Source of the DNA: Mycobacterium sp. Root135
Lineage (GTDB): Bacteria > Actinomycetota > Actinomycetes > Mycobacteriales > Mycobacteriaceae
Length of the DNA: 64,000 nt
Direction of reading: 5' to 3'
NCBI RefSeq assembly: GCF_001426545.1
Contig: NZ_LMEZ01000007.1
Coordinates: 143,473 to 207,472, forward strand
Shown here: one piece after another, positions 9,477-18,469 of the stretch
Numbering within the stretch: the stretch's first letter is position 1
How the letters are laid out: each line of letters starts with the position of its first letter
Translations under genes and position numbers: made by a program
The notes under the pieces: generated by a model
Told to the model about the DNA's origin: nothing
Database searches by the model: none
The model's input: the letters and a program-made list of their open reading frames with translations, nothing else

Positions 9477-10154
9477 GTGAGCGACATCGCCGAGAGGAAG
9501 GGTGCCCAGTCCGCAGGTGGCGACGGTTCGACCGGAGCGGCCACCAGCGGAAATCGGCGCGGAAATCGTCTGCCCCGCGACGAGCGACGTGGGCAACTTC
9601 TGGTCGCCGCCAGTGAGGTCTTCGTCGACCGTGGCTACCACGCCGCGGGCATGGACGAGATTGCCGACCGTGCGGGCGTCAGCAAACCGGTTCTGTATCA
9701 ACACTTCTCGTCGAAGCTCGAGTTGTACCTGGCGGTCTTGGAACGCCACGTCGACAACCTGGTGACCGGTGTCCAGCAGGCGTTGCGCACCACCACCGAC
9801 AACCGTCAGCGGCTCCGCGCCGCGGTGGGGGCGTTCTTCGACTTCATCGAGCACGACGGCCAGGGCTACCGGCTGATCTTCGAAAACGACTACGTGACCG
9901 AGCCGCAGGTGTCGGCTCAGGTCAAGGTGGCCACCGAGGCGTGCACCGACGCCGTGTTCGAACTGATCAGCAGCGATTCCGGGCTCGAAGCGCACCGGGC
10001 CAGGATGATCGCCGTGGGCCTGGTGTCGACGAGCGTGGACTGCGCGCGCTACTGGCTCAACTCCGACCGCCCCATCTCCAAGGAGGCCGCGGTCGACGGC
10101 ACGGTGCAGTTCGCCTGGGGCGGACTGTCACACGTGCCGCTGACCCGCTTCTAG
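9477..10154 (+). CDS. TetR/AcrR family transcriptional regulator (Rv3208-like)
   Basis: This is a TetR regulator of about 225 residues. The helix-turn-helix region reads FVDRGYHAAGMDEIADRAGVSKPVLYQHFSSK, which is typical and well conserved with Rv3208; the C-terminal ligand domain follows. I take GTG 9477 because the N-terminus MSDIAERKG resembles that of Rv3208, but an ATG at 9402 in the same frame would add 25 residues, and neither site has a well-spaced ribosome-binding site. The gene is divergent from the DUF3152 gene and overlaps the end of the convergent DUF3107 gene by 4 bp. Its ligand and operator are unknown. Confidence 0.88.
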   Translation: MSDIAERKGAQSAGGDGSTGAATSGNRRGNRLPRDERRGQLLVAASEVFVDRGYHAAGMDEIADRAGVSKPVLYQHFSSKLELYLAVLERHVDNLVTGVQQALRTTTDNRQRLRAAVGAFFDFIEHDGQGYRLIFENDYVTEPQVSAQVKVATEACTDAVFELISSDSGLEAHRARMIAVGLVSTSVDCARYWLNSDRPISKEAAVDGTVQFAWGGLSHVPLTRF

Positions 10155-10411
10155 CTGAGCTTGTCGGCGACCGCCGCGGCCGTCGCTCCGATACCGAAGC
10201 CGACTCGCCTCGAGTCGGCGGCGCCGATCTCGACGTAGGCGATCCTGGTGTTCTGAATCAGGTAGCGACGACCCTTTTCGTCGGTCAGCGCGAGCACGCC
10301 CGAGTCCTTGCCGAGCGCCGCCGTCACCAGCTCCTCCACCTCAACAGGGGTGGACGCGCTTTGGAGCACCAGCTCGCGCGGACTGTCGGTGATGCCGATC
10401 TTGACCTCCAC
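10151..10411 (-). CDS. DUF3107 family small protein (TB9.4-like)
   Basis: This 86-residue protein begins MEVKIGITDSPREL and matches the actinobacterial DUF3107 family (Rv3208A/TB9.4). It has an acidic stretch PVEVEELV in the first half and GRRYLIQNTRIAYVEIG in the second. It is probably a small cytosolic protein. GTG 10411 has GAAGGGAAGG upstream. The gene runs convergently into the TetR gene with a 4-base overlap. No function is established. Confidence 0.88.
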   Translation of the reverse strand: MEVKIGITDSPRELVLQSASTPVEVEELVTAALGKDSGVLALTDEKGRRYLIQNTRIAYVEIGAADSRRVGFGIGATAAAVADKLS

Positions 10412-10654
10412 GTGAACCCTTCCCTTCGATGGTCTTTCCCTTGAGCAGGCTAGTGGACGGTGTGCTCAGCGCGCGCTTGCGGTGGCGGCACTTCGCGGAC
10501 AGCGCAGCGCCGACCGGTTCGGCGCGGTACGTCACGGGCCGTGAGCCAACCGAGGCCGGACCGTGATCTGACCCCAGGCGCGTCAACCTCGTGCGTCACT
10601 TGAGCCTCGTTAGCATCGCCTGACAACCATGAAACGACTCACGGGATAGCGGTA

Positions 10655-11575
10655 ATGGACAGGCCTTACGGAACGTATTCGAGGACTTCGAGGACATCGA
10701 CGACGGCACGCAACGCCGGAGCGACCAGCACCCGTGGCCCTCGGCCGGGCGGGTTCACCGACGTCGAGACGGACATCGTCGACGGCGGCGCCGCGTACCG
10801 ACGCCGGCCTGATTCCGGTTACGGCTCGTCATCCGGGTACGACTACCGATCCGGATACGGGTACGGCCAGCCGTCCGGCGGCAGCGGCGAGGTCCACGAC
10901 TACGACTCCTATGACTCCTATGACGGCCATGACGACTACCTGGACGACGACGTCTACGAGTACGAAGAACCCATCGACCGGCGGTGGATCTGGGTCGCCG
11001 GGGTCGCAGCTGCGATCCTGCTAGTCGCCATCATCTGCACCGTGGTCATCCTCGGCGGAGGCGACAGCGGATCGGTGTCCAAGACGATCGCCGCACCGAC
11101 ACCCACCACGGCAGCCCAGGATGCGGCCCCCAGCTCGATCACGAAGGCCCCGTCGGTCGTCACGTCGGCGCCTCCCCCGCCGCCCGTCGCCTCACTGTCA
11201 CCGGAGACCGTCACCACCGTCGCCCCGAGCCCACCCGTCGTCGCCGGACCACCAGCCGCAGCCGGACCGGCACCCGCCGAAGGTGCGCCTGTCCCGGCCG
11301 TCTCGCCACGCACCGTCACCTATCAGGTGACGGGCACCCGATCTCTGCTGGACCTGGTCACGGTGGTCTACACCGACGGCCAGGGCGCCCTTCAGACGCA
11401 GTTCAACGTCGCGCTGCCGTGGGTGCGATCCGTGACGCTCGATCCGGGCGTGGAGTTGACGTCGGTCACCGCGACCAGCCTGACCGGTCAGCTGAACTGC
11501 TCGGTCACCGATGCCAACGGCACCCCCCTTGTCGCCCAGAACAGCAACTCGATGATCGCCACCTGCACCAGGTAG
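10655..11575 (+). CDS. Single-pass membrane protein with MmpS-like C-terminal domain
   Basis: This 306-residue protein sits in the place of Rv3209. Residues 1-110 are low complexity, rich in Ser/Thr/Gly and then Tyr/Asp (SGYGYGQ, YDSYDSYDGH). One membrane span is at about 112-134 (WIWVAGVAAAILLVAIICTVVIL). A Pro/Ala/Thr-rich linker follows, and then a domain of about 85 residues (TYQVTGTR to the end). That domain has the look of the beta-rich MmpS fold (VTGTRSLLDLVTVVYTD, VALPW, C near the end). No MmpL lies next to it. Topology is probably N-in/C-out. The MmpS link is by pattern and not tested. Confidence 0.8.
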   Translation: MDRPYGTYSRTSRTSTTARNAGATSTRGPRPGGFTDVETDIVDGGAAYRRRPDSGYGSSSGYDYRSGYGYGQPSGGSGEVHDYDSYDSYDGHDDYLDDDVYEYEEPIDRRWIWVAGVAAAILLVAIICTVVILGGGDSGSVSKTIAAPTPTTAAQDAAPSSITKAPSVVTSAPPPPPVASLSPETVTTVAPSPPVVAGPPAAAGPAPAEGAPVPAVSPRTVTYQVTGTRSLLDLVTVVYTDGQGALQTQFNVALPWVRSVTLDPGVELTSVTATSLTGQLNCSVTDANGTPLVAQNSNSMIATCTR

Positions 11576-11592
11576 CGACCCGACCCACGGCG

Positions 11593-12285
11593 TCAGGCGA
11601 GACCGAGCTCCCGGATCCTGGCGTTGTGGGTGTTCTGCAGGCGGTCGAAGAATTCGGTCAGCCGACCAATGCCCTCACCGCTGGACACGACGAAGTCGAC
11701 CAGCTCGTCGTGCTCGGCGAGCACGTACTGCGCCTGCGTGATGGCCTCGCCGAGCAGCCGCCGCGACCACAGCGCAAGCCGATGGCGCTGCTTGTCGCTG
11801 GCGGTGACCGCGGCCTTGACCTCGGCGACGACGAACTGCGAGTGCCCCGTCTCCGACAGCACCGCGCGCACGACGTCGGCCGCGTCCTCGGGTAGCGCGT
11901 CGGAGATCTCGAGGTAGAAGTCGGCGGCCAGGGCGTCACCGATGTAGGTCTTCACCAACGCCTCGAGCCACGTGCTCGGCGTGGTGAGGCGGTGATAGTT
12001 CTCCAGCGCCGAGGCATACCTGGTCATCGCGGGGACGATGTCGACGCCGCGCTTGGCCAGCGCCTCACGAAGGATCTCGTAGTGGTTCATCTCGGCCGCC
12101 GCCATGCTGGCCATGTTGATCCGGCCCGCCAAGTTCGGCGCCATCCGCGCCTCGTCGGTGAGCCGGTAGAAGGCGGCCACCTCGCCGTAGGCCAGGAGTG
12201 CGAACAGCTGGTCGACGCCCGCATGCCGCGCCGGCGTGGGGGTCACCGTCTGCTCGGGCGAGGCCCCAGGCTGCGTCGGAGTCAT
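11593..12285 (-). CDS. Ferritin-like fold protein (Rv3210c-like)
   Basis: This 230-residue, mainly helical protein has the spacing of a ferritin-like four-helix bundle. It shows AAAEMNHYEILREAL in helix two and ADFYLEISD and ETGHSQFVVAEV later, which supply Glu/His residues of the kind that ligate a diiron centre. It resembles the tRNA-(MS[2]IO[6]A)-hydroxylase-like/ferritin-like mycobacterial family. There is no signal peptide. The gene lies 17 bp from the end of the MmpS-like gene (convergent) and is divergent from rhlE. The substrate is unknown. Confidence 0.85.
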   Translation of the reverse strand: MTPTQPGASPEQTVTPTPARHAGVDQLFALLAYGEVAAFYRLTDEARMAPNLAGRINMASMAAAEMNHYEILREALAKRGVDIVPAMTRYASALENYHRLTTPSTWLEALVKTYIGDALAADFYLEISDALPEDAADVVRAVLSETGHSQFVVAEVKAAVTASDKQRHRLALWSRRLLGEAITQAQYVLAEHDELVDFVVSSGEGIGRLTEFFDRLQNTHNARIRELGLA

Positions 12286-12522
12286 GGGTCGACTCTAGAC
12301 GGGCCAGGCACGCCGGTCGGCGCGGCGACCGCACCGGATTACCGGCCAGCTATCATGGATGACGGAAGCGGCACGTTTCTTACCCGCTGCTACCAAGAAA
12401 TGTGCGTGCACGTGTCGGTCCGCTTCTCACCGAAGCCGAGGCCCCCAACGTTCCTTCGTCGAACTCGTGTGCGCGTGTGGACGCCGCGAGATTGACAAAC
12501 GAAAGGTTACGTCGGCAAACGC

Positions 12523-14124
12523 ATGACTTCACTCACCACAAACCCCAACGGCCCGGAATCCGACGCTGCGACCCCCGACATCGTCGTCGTCGTCGAAGCC
12601 CCCGAGGCAGCCCCCAAGACCACCACCTTCGCCGAACTCGGTGTGCGCGAGGAAATCGTGCGCGCGCTGGCCGAAGGCGGCATCGAACACACCTTCGCCA
12701 TCCAGGAACTGACCCTCCCCCTCGCGCTGACCGGTAACGACCTCATCGGTCAGGCCCGCACCGGCATGGGCAAGACCTTCGCCTTCGGCGTACCGCTGCT
12801 GCACCGGATCGTCACCGACGAGACGCGGCCGCTCACCGGCATCCCCCGCGCACTCATCGTCGTGCCCACCCGCGAGCTGTGCATCCAGGTTTACGAAGAC
12901 CTCGCCAACGCCGCGAAGTATCTCCGCGTCGGCGACCGAAAGATGGCCGTCACCTCCATCTACGGCGGCCGCCCCTACGAGTCGCAGATCGAAGCCCTCC
13001 AGCGCGGCGTCGACGTCGTCGTCGGCACCCCCGGCCGGCTGCTCGACCTCGCCCAGCAGGGCCACCTTCAGCTCGGCGGCCTCTCGGTGTTGGTACTCGA
13101 CGAGGCCGACGAGATGCTCGACCTCGGCTTCCTTCCCGACATCGAGCGCATCCTCAAGCAAACCCCCGACGACCGGCAGGCGATGCTGTTCTCGGCGACG
13201 ATGCCCGATCCGATCATCACGCTGGCGCGCACGTTCATGAACCAGCCGACGCACATTCGTGCCGAGGCACCGCACTCGAACGCCACCCACGACAGCACCG
13301 AGCAGTTCGCCTACCGCGCCCACGCCCTCGACAAGGTCGAAATGGTCGCGCGCATCCTCCAGGCCGACGGCCGCGGCGCGACGATGATCTTCACTCGCAC
13401 CAAGCGCACCGCCCAGAAGGTCGCCGACGAACTCGCCGAACGCGGCTTCAAGGTCGGCGCCGTGCACGGCGACCTCGGCCAGGCCGCTCGCGAGAAGGCG
13501 CTCAAGGGCTTCCGCAACGGTGACGTGGACGTTCTCGTCGCCACCGACGTCGCCGCCCGCGGCATCGACATCGACGACATCACCCACGTGATCAACTACC
13601 AGATTCCCGAGGATGAGCAGGCCTACGTCCACCGCATCGGCCGCACCGGCCGCGCGGGCAAGACCGGCATCGCGGTCACCCTCGTCGACTGGGACGAGCT
13701 GCCCCGCTGGACGATGATCGACAAGGCCCTGGGCCTTGAGAACCCCGATCCCCTCGAGACGTACTCCAGCTCCCAGCATCTGTACGAAGAGATGAAGATC
13801 CCCGCCGAAGCCACCGGCTCGATCGGTCGCGGGCCGCGCTCCCCCGAGTCCAAGGACCGCCCCAAGCGCGAGTCCCGCGACGGTGAAACGCGCGAGAGCA
13901 GCAGTGATCGGCCCGCCCGCAACCGGGATCGTGACCGCACCCGGCAGCGCACCCGCGGCGCCGCCAAGTCGACGACAGAAACGGTCGAGACCACCGAGGC
14001 CGGCCAGTCCACCTCGGCGTCCGGCGACACCGAGACGGCACCCGCTGGCGACTCGACAGGCCCGGCCAAGCGTCGCCGCAGGCGCCGTCGTCCCAGCACG
14101 TCCGCGCCGACCACCGCCAGCTGA
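12523..14124 (+). CDS. rhlE: DEAD-box ATP-dependent RNA helicase RhlE
   Basis: This is a 533-residue DEAD-box helicase. Motifs in order are the Q motif (FAELGVREEIVRAL...IQE), Walker A ARTGMGKT at residues 78-85, PTRELC, TPGR, VLDEADEM, SAT, and the C-terminal core with VATDVAARGIDI and HRIGRTGRAG. The last 110 residues are a charged, low-complexity tail ending in a run of nine basic residues, the usual nonspecific RNA-binding extension. It is probably involved in RNA turnover and ribosome assembly. About 170 bp between the divergent ferritin-like gene and the ATG leave room for a long leader, common for stress-regulated helicase mRNAs; no specific element was recognised there. Confidence 0.95.
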   Translation: MTSLTTNPNGPESDAATPDIVVVVEAPEAAPKTTTFAELGVREEIVRALAEGGIEHTFAIQELTLPLALTGNDLIGQARTGMGKTFAFGVPLLHRIVTDETRPLTGIPRALIVVPTRELCIQVYEDLANAAKYLRVGDRKMAVTSIYGGRPYESQIEALQRGVDVVVGTPGRLLDLAQQGHLQLGGLSVLVLDEADEMLDLGFLPDIERILKQTPDDRQAMLFSATMPDPIITLARTFMNQPTHIRAEAPHSNATHDSTEQFAYRAHALDKVEMVARILQADGRGATMIFTRTKRTAQKVADELAERGFKVGAVHGDLGQAAREKALKGFRNGDVDVLVATDVAARGIDIDDITHVINYQIPEDEQAYVHRIGRTGRAGKTGIAVTLVDWDELPRWTMIDKALGLENPDPLETYSSSQHLYEEMKIPAEATGSIGRGPRSPESKDRPKRESRDGETRESSSDRPARNRDRDRTRQRTRGAAKSTTETVETTEAGQSTSASGDTETAPAGDSTGPAKRRRRRRRPSTSAPTTAS

Positions 14125-14133
14125 CCGGACCCG

Positions 14134-15381
14134 ATGGTTCAAGCAGTGAAGATCCCCCGGTCGCTGCGCTCCTGCCCGCCGGAACGCCGCACCAGGGGCG
14201 ACCTGCTGGTGGCCGCTGCGATCGTCGTGGTCATCGCCGTTGCCGCAGGCTTGATCTGGTGGAGCAGTGACGCCAGGGCGACGCTGAGCAAGCCCGCCGC
14301 CGAGCCGGTCCCCGCGCTGAAGGCGGCACGCGACATCCCGACGTCACTGCGGGAAGCGTGGACGGCCGCCAGCCCGAAGACGAGCAGGCCCGTCGTCGCG
14401 GGCGGTTCCGTCGTCACCGGCGACGGGACCGAGGTCGACGGGCGAGACCCGGCCACCGGAAACGTGCTGTGGAGCTATGCCCGCGGGGTGCCGCTGTGCG
14501 GCGTCACCTACGTCTACAACGACGCCGTCGCGGTCTACCCCGACGACCGGGGCTGTGGACAGGTGACGACCATCGACGGGCAGACCGGGCGTCGGCACTA
14601 CTCCCGGACCGCGTACGCCGATCCGGCCGTGACACTGTCCTCGGACGGATCCACGGTGTTGTCGGCCGGTGACAGCCGCATCGAGCTCTGGCGCTCCGAC
14701 ATGGTCCGGATGATCGGGTACGGCACGCTCGACGCCAGGATCAAGCCCGACGTGCCCGCCCAACCGCTCTGCGGCATGGTGTCCGCGGCCGCGAGTTCGA
14801 CCGCGGTGTCGGTGCTGCAGAAGTGCCCCGGCCAGGCGGACCTGCGCCTCACCCTCCTCGTCCCCGCCGACCAGGAAGACGAACCCACCACCAAGATCGT
14901 CCAGCTGCCCGGTGTGCCCGCCGACTCCGACGCGCGCGTGATCGCCGTCTCCGACACCACGACGGCGGTCTACCTTCCGACGCCAACGCCCGTCGTCAAC
15001 GTCGTCGACGACACGGGCACGACCATCTCCAGCACAGCGCTACCGGGGCCGGTGTCGTCTGGTGCCGTCGCGTCGCGCGCCGGTGACCTGGTCACGTGGT
15101 GGACCGGCGACGCCGTGATGGTCTTCGAGGCCAACGGCCTGAAGTACAAGTACACCGTGACACCGGTCAACGGGCAGGCCCCGGTCGGCCCCGCGACCCT
15201 GATGGCGGGACGGCTCCTGGTTCCCGTCACCTCCGGCTACGACGTCTTCAACCCCGAGACCGGCGCCGGCGAATCGCACATCGCCGTGCAGCGCCCGCCG
15301 AGTCAGAGTGCCGTCATCCCCAACGTCGCGGGCACCACCGTGCTCGAGCAACGCGGCGACACCCTCGTCGCATTGGCCTGA
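14134..15381 (+). CDS. Membrane-anchored propeller-like protein (Rv3212-like)
   Basis: This 415-residue protein has a basic N-terminus (RSCPPERRTRG), one membrane span at about residues 25-45 (LLVAAAIVVVIAVAAGLIWW) and a large outer region. The outer region has repeated short strands of the type GDGTEVDGRDPATGNVLWSY, as in PQQ-type beta-propellers. Four cysteines (CGVTY, GCGQ, LCGM, KCPGQ) suggest disulfides. It starts 9 bp after rhlE and may be cotranscribed. ATG 14134 is used; GTG 14146 is a possible alternative. Function is unknown; a structural or binding role at the envelope is inferred. Confidence 0.82.
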   Translation: MVQAVKIPRSLRSCPPERRTRGDLLVAAAIVVVIAVAAGLIWWSSDARATLSKPAAEPVPALKAARDIPTSLREAWTAASPKTSRPVVAGGSVVTGDGTEVDGRDPATGNVLWSYARGVPLCGVTYVYNDAVAVYPDDRGCGQVTTIDGQTGRRHYSRTAYADPAVTLSSDGSTVLSAGDSRIELWRSDMVRMIGYGTLDARIKPDVPAQPLCGMVSAAASSTAVSVLQKCPGQADLRLTLLVPADQEDEPTTKIVQLPGVPADSDARVIAVSDTTTAVYLPTPTPVVNVVDDTGTTISSTALPGPVSSGAVASRAGDLVTWWTGDAVMVFEANGLKYKYTVTPVNGQAPVGPATLMAGRLLVPVTSGYDVFNPETGAGESHIAVQRPPSQSAVIPNVAGTTVLEQRGDTLVALA

Positions 15382-16176
15382 CTACACCTCTGGGGTAAAC
15401 GTCGGCAGCGCCTTGCCCGACTTCCAGTGCTTCAGCAGCGAGCCGGCAAGCTCGCGATAAGCCATGGCGCCCTTGTTCTTTCGACCCGCCAGCACCGAGG
15501 CGCCCGACGCGCTCGCCTCGGCGAAGCGCACCGTTCTCGGGATCGGCGGGGCGAGCACCGGCAACTGATAGCGGTCGACGACGTCGAGGATCACGTCGCG
15601 ACTGTGGGTGGTCCGCGAGTCGTACAGGGTAGGTAGCGCGCCCAGCAGAACCAGGTCGGCATTGGTGATCTGCTGGACGTCGTCGACGGTCCGCAGGAAC
15701 TGCCCGACGCCTCGGTGTGCGAGCGTCTCGCACTGCAGCGGCACGATGACGTCGTCGGCGGCGGTCAAGCCGTTGAGGGTCAGCACGCCCAGTGACGGCG
15801 GGCAGTCGACGATGACGACGTCAAACCGGTCACCGATCTTGGCCAGCGCCCGCTTCAAGGCGTACTCCCGCCCGGCCCGCATCAACAACATCGCCTCGGC
15901 ACCGGCCAGGTCGATGTTGGCGGGCAGCAGCGTCATGCCCTCCGGCGTTTCGAGCAGCGCGGTGTCGGGCTCCACGTCACCAAGCAGCACCTCGTGGATG
16001 GACACCGCCAGCTTGTCGGGGTCGTGGCCGAGGGAGAACGTCAGCGATCCCTGTGGGTCGAGGTCGACGAGCAGCACGCGTCGGCCCTGCTCGGCCATCG
16101 CCGCGCCCAACGACGCCACCGTCGTCGTCTTGGCAACCCCGCCCTTTTGATTGGCGACTGCCAGTACTCGCGTCAT
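15382..16176 (-). CDS. ParA/Soj family ATPase (Rv3213c-like)
   Basis: This 264-residue deviant Walker-A ATPase begins MTRVLAVANQKGGVAKTTT, with KGGVAKT as the ParA-type P-loop. It continues with LLVDLDPQGSLT and VVIVDCPPSLG. It is the second type of mycobacterial Soj protein (Rv3213c), without an adjacent parB. The frame is open much further upstream, but ATG 16176 gives the family N-terminus and the upstream part would run antisense through the divergent phosphatase gene. The stop codon directly abuts the stop of the preceding convergent gene. The role in chromosome or cell-pole positioning is inferred from the family. Confidence 0.9.
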   Translation of the reverse strand: MTRVLAVANQKGGVAKTTTVASLGAAMAEQGRRVLLVDLDPQGSLTFSLGHDPDKLAVSIHEVLLGDVEPDTALLETPEGMTLLPANIDLAGAEAMLLMRAGREYALKRALAKIGDRFDVVIVDCPPSLGVLTLNGLTAADDVIVPLQCETLAHRGVGQFLRTVDDVQQITNADLVLLGALPTLYDSRTTHSRDVILDVVDRYQLPVLAPPIPRTVRFAEASASGASVLAGRKNKGAMAYRELAGSLLKHWKSGKALPTFTPEV

Positions 16177-16260
16177 ATGTTCCCGTCGCTTCGCTCGCCC
16201 TAGATATGTGTTCATCCTGGCACGCGCAACCACGAAGGGCGCGTGCGGCACAATCGCGGT

Positions 16261-16872
16261 GTGAGTGTCGAGAGCTATCGCCTTCTGTTGCTGCGACACG
16301 GTGAGACCGAGTGGTCCAAGAGCGGCAAGCACACCGGACGCACCGATTTGGAACTCACCGACGAGGGCCGCCAGCAGGCCACCCTCGCCAGGGATGCCCT
16401 CGCCGACCTGCAACTGCGCGACCCGCTGGTGGTGTGCAGCCCGCGACATCGCGCACTGGTCACCGCCGAGCTGGCCGGCTTGAGCGTCGACGAGGTGAAC
16501 CCGGTCCTGGCCGAGTGGGACTACGGCGACTACGAGGGACTGACCACCCCCGAGATCCGCGAGACCACCCCGGACTGGACGGTGTGGAAGTACGGCTGCC
16601 CCGGCGGCGAGAGCACCGACGCGGTCAGTGAACGCGCCGACCGTGCCGTGGCCCTCGCGCTGTCGCACATGGAGTCGCGCGACGTGGTGTTCGTCGGGCA
16701 CGGACACTTCTCGCGGTCGGTCATGACTCGGTGGATTGAACTGCCGATCTCCGAGGGCATCAGGGTGTCCATGGCGGCCGCGTCGATCGCGGTCTGCGGG
16801 TTCGAACACGGTGTCCGGCAGATCACCGCGCTCGGCCTGACCGGGCATCCGAACCCCTGCCTGCCCGCGTGA
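16261..16872 (+). CDS. gpm2: Histidine phosphatase, phosphoglycerate-mutase-like (Gpm2)
   Basis: This 203-residue protein of the branch-1 histidine phosphatase superfamily carries the catalytic LLLRHGETEWS at about residues 8-18. Later comes FVGHGHFSR with the second histidine, and the acid is in LAEWDYGDYEG. The Mtb orthologue Rv3214 was annotated as a mutase but behaves as an acid phosphatase, so that activity is more likely. GTG 16261 gives MSVESYRLLL as in the family. The stop overlaps the entC start as GTGA, so it heads a gpm2-entC-GNAT operon. Confidence 0.88.
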   Translation: MSVESYRLLLLRHGETEWSKSGKHTGRTDLELTDEGRQQATLARDALADLQLRDPLVVCSPRHRALVTAELAGLSVDEVNPVLAEWDYGDYEGLTTPEIRETTPDWTVWKYGCPGGESTDAVSERADRAVALALSHMESRDVVFVGHGHFSRSVMTRWIELPISEGIRVSMAAASIAVCGFEHGVRQITALGLTGHPNPCLPA

Positions 16873-17960
16873 CGGAACCGACGTTCGTCATGGCCGGCCG
16901 CGACGGCGTCCTCGTCGCCGACGGCGTGGCCGCGTCGTATCCAGAGCTCGACGACGCGCGCGCGGCCCTGGCCGCTGGCGAATGCGCAATGATCGTGGGC
17001 GCCTTGCCCTTCGACGTCAACCGGCCGACGGCGCTGACGAGCCCGACCCAGCTTCGCCGCACCGACGCGTTGCCCGAATGGACCACCCCGACGATGCCCG
17101 CGGTCCGCATCACCGAGACAGTGCCCGCCCCCGAGGAACACCGCGCCCGCATCGCCACGGCACTCGAGCAGTTGCGGGACCCCGACTCTCCGCTCCACAA
17201 GGTGGTGCTCGCCCGGGCGCTGCACCTCGTCGCCGATGCCCCGCTCGACGCCCGCGCGATCATCCGACGACTCGCCGAAGACGCCTCGGCGACAACGTAC
17301 TTCGTCGACCTGACCACGGCGGGCGAAGGTTACGCCGGTACCGCTCTCGTCGGCGCCAGCCCCGAATTGCTGGTGGCCCGCCGCGGCGACGTGGTGACCT
17401 GCAGGCCCTTCGCAGGGTCGGCGCCACGCTCGGCCGACCCCGAGACGGATCAAGCCAACGGAGCCGCACTGGCAGACTCCGCGAAGAACCTGCACGAACA
17501 CCGACTGGTCGTCGACCAGATCCGCACGGCATTGCAGCCGCTGTGCGCCGACCTCGACGTCGCCCTCACCCCCGAGCTCAGCAGCACCTCGGCCGTCTGG
17601 CACCTGAACACTCCGATCACCGCCCGGTTGCGTGATTCGTCAACTACCGCACTGGATCTCGCGGTCGCGCTACACCCCACCGCGGCCGTCGGCGGAGTGC
17701 CCACCGCCGAGGCCGTCGACCTGATCGCCGAACTCGAAGGTGATCGTGGCTTCTACGCGGGCGCCGTCGGATGGTGCGACGAACGGGGTGACGGCACCTG
17801 GGTGGTGTCCATCCGCTGCGCCGAGCTGTCGGCCGACCGCCGCGTCGCCGTGGCCCGATCCGGCGGTGGCATCGTCGCCGAATCGGATCCGGATGACGAA
17901 GTCGCCGAGACCAATACGAAGTTCCGCACCATTCTGACCGCGTTGGGAGTGAGCACATGA
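16869..17960 (+). CDS. entC: Isochorismate synthase EntC/MenF type
   Basis: This 363-residue chorismate-binding enzyme should convert chorismate to isochorismate, for menaquinone or salicylate-derived siderophores. Characteristic blocks of the C-terminal domain are KVVLARALHL, PELLVARRGD, PFAGSAPRS, EHRLVVDQIR, HPTAAVGGVP and the late GFYAGAVGWCDERGDGTW with SIRCAEL. The ending VAESDPDDEVAETNTKF supplies metal-binding acids. It is coupled to the gene upstream by GTGA and to the next by ATGA. It is the orthologue in place of Rv3215. Whether it feeds menaquinone or mycobactin cannot be told here. Confidence 0.92.
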   Translation: MTEPTFVMAGRDGVLVADGVAASYPELDDARAALAAGECAMIVGALPFDVNRPTALTSPTQLRRTDALPEWTTPTMPAVRITETVPAPEEHRARIATALEQLRDPDSPLHKVVLARALHLVADAPLDARAIIRRLAEDASATTYFVDLTTAGEGYAGTALVGASPELLVARRGDVVTCRPFAGSAPRSADPETDQANGAALADSAKNLHEHRLVVDQIRTALQPLCADLDVALTPELSSTSAVWHLNTPITARLRDSSTTALDLAVALHPTAAVGGVPTAEAVDLIAELEGDRGFYAGAVGWCDERGDGTWVVSIRCAELSADRRVAVARSGGGIVAESDPDDEVAETNTKFRTILTALGVST

Positions 17961-18469
17961 GCGTGACCATCCGTCGGGCCCGACCCGGTGACGAGGTCGA
18001 ACTGGTCGCCATGGTGCGCGAACTGGCCGATTTCGAGCACGCATTGGAAGAATGCACCGTCACCGAAAGTCAGTTGCACGAGGCGCTGTTCGGCGATCCG
18101 GCCACGGTCCAGGCGTACGTGGCCGAGGTCGACGGCGCGCCGGCTGCCATGGCGCTGTGGTTCTACAACTTCTCCACCTGGGACGGCGTCGCCGGCGTCT
18201 ACCTGGAGGACCTCTTCGTCAGGCCCGGCTTCCGCCGGCACGGCTTGGCCCGCGCCCTGCTGTCGACGTTGGCCCGCGAATGCGTCGACAAGGGTTATTC
18301 CCGGCTGACCTGGGCCGTGCTCGACTGGAACTCCAATGCCATCGCCCTCTACGACTCCGTGGGCGGCAAGCCACAGACCGAGTGGATCACCTACCGGGTG
18401 ACCGGTGACGAGTTGACGGCGCTCGCCGCGGGACCCGACGGTTCGACTCCTCAGTCGTCGTCGGACTGA
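17957..18469 (+). CDS. GNAT family N-acetyltransferase (Rv3216-like)
   Basis: This is a 170-residue GNAT protein. The acetyl-CoA pyrophosphate loop reads RPGFRRHGLARALL, with the R-x-x-G-x-A pattern, preceded by YLEDLFV (strand beta 4) and followed by WAVLDWNSNAIALYDSVGG. The start overlaps the entC stop as ATGA. Its closest relatives are diamine/amino-acid type acetyltransferases (TWDGVAGVYLEDLFVRP). The acceptor is unknown; the operon with gpm2 and entC does not define it. Confidence 0.88.
   Translation: MSVTIRRARPGDEVELVAMVRELADFEHALEECTVTESQLHEALFGDPATVQAYVAEVDGAPAAMALWFYNFSTWDGVAGVYLEDLFVRPGFRRHGLARALLSTLARECVDKGYSRLTWAVLDWNSNAIALYDSVGGKPQTEWITYRVTGDELTALAAGPDGSTPQSSSD

Noticed and set aside
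12529..14142. Long minus-strand open frame (537 codons) through rhlE
   Set aside because: Lies fully antisense to an unmistakable DEAD-box helicase; in high-G+C DNA the third-position bias opens the opposite frame. The translation shows no family motif.
16177..16848. N-terminal extension of the ParA gene
   Set aside because: Would run antisense through gpm2. ATG 16176 gives the standard ParA N-terminus.
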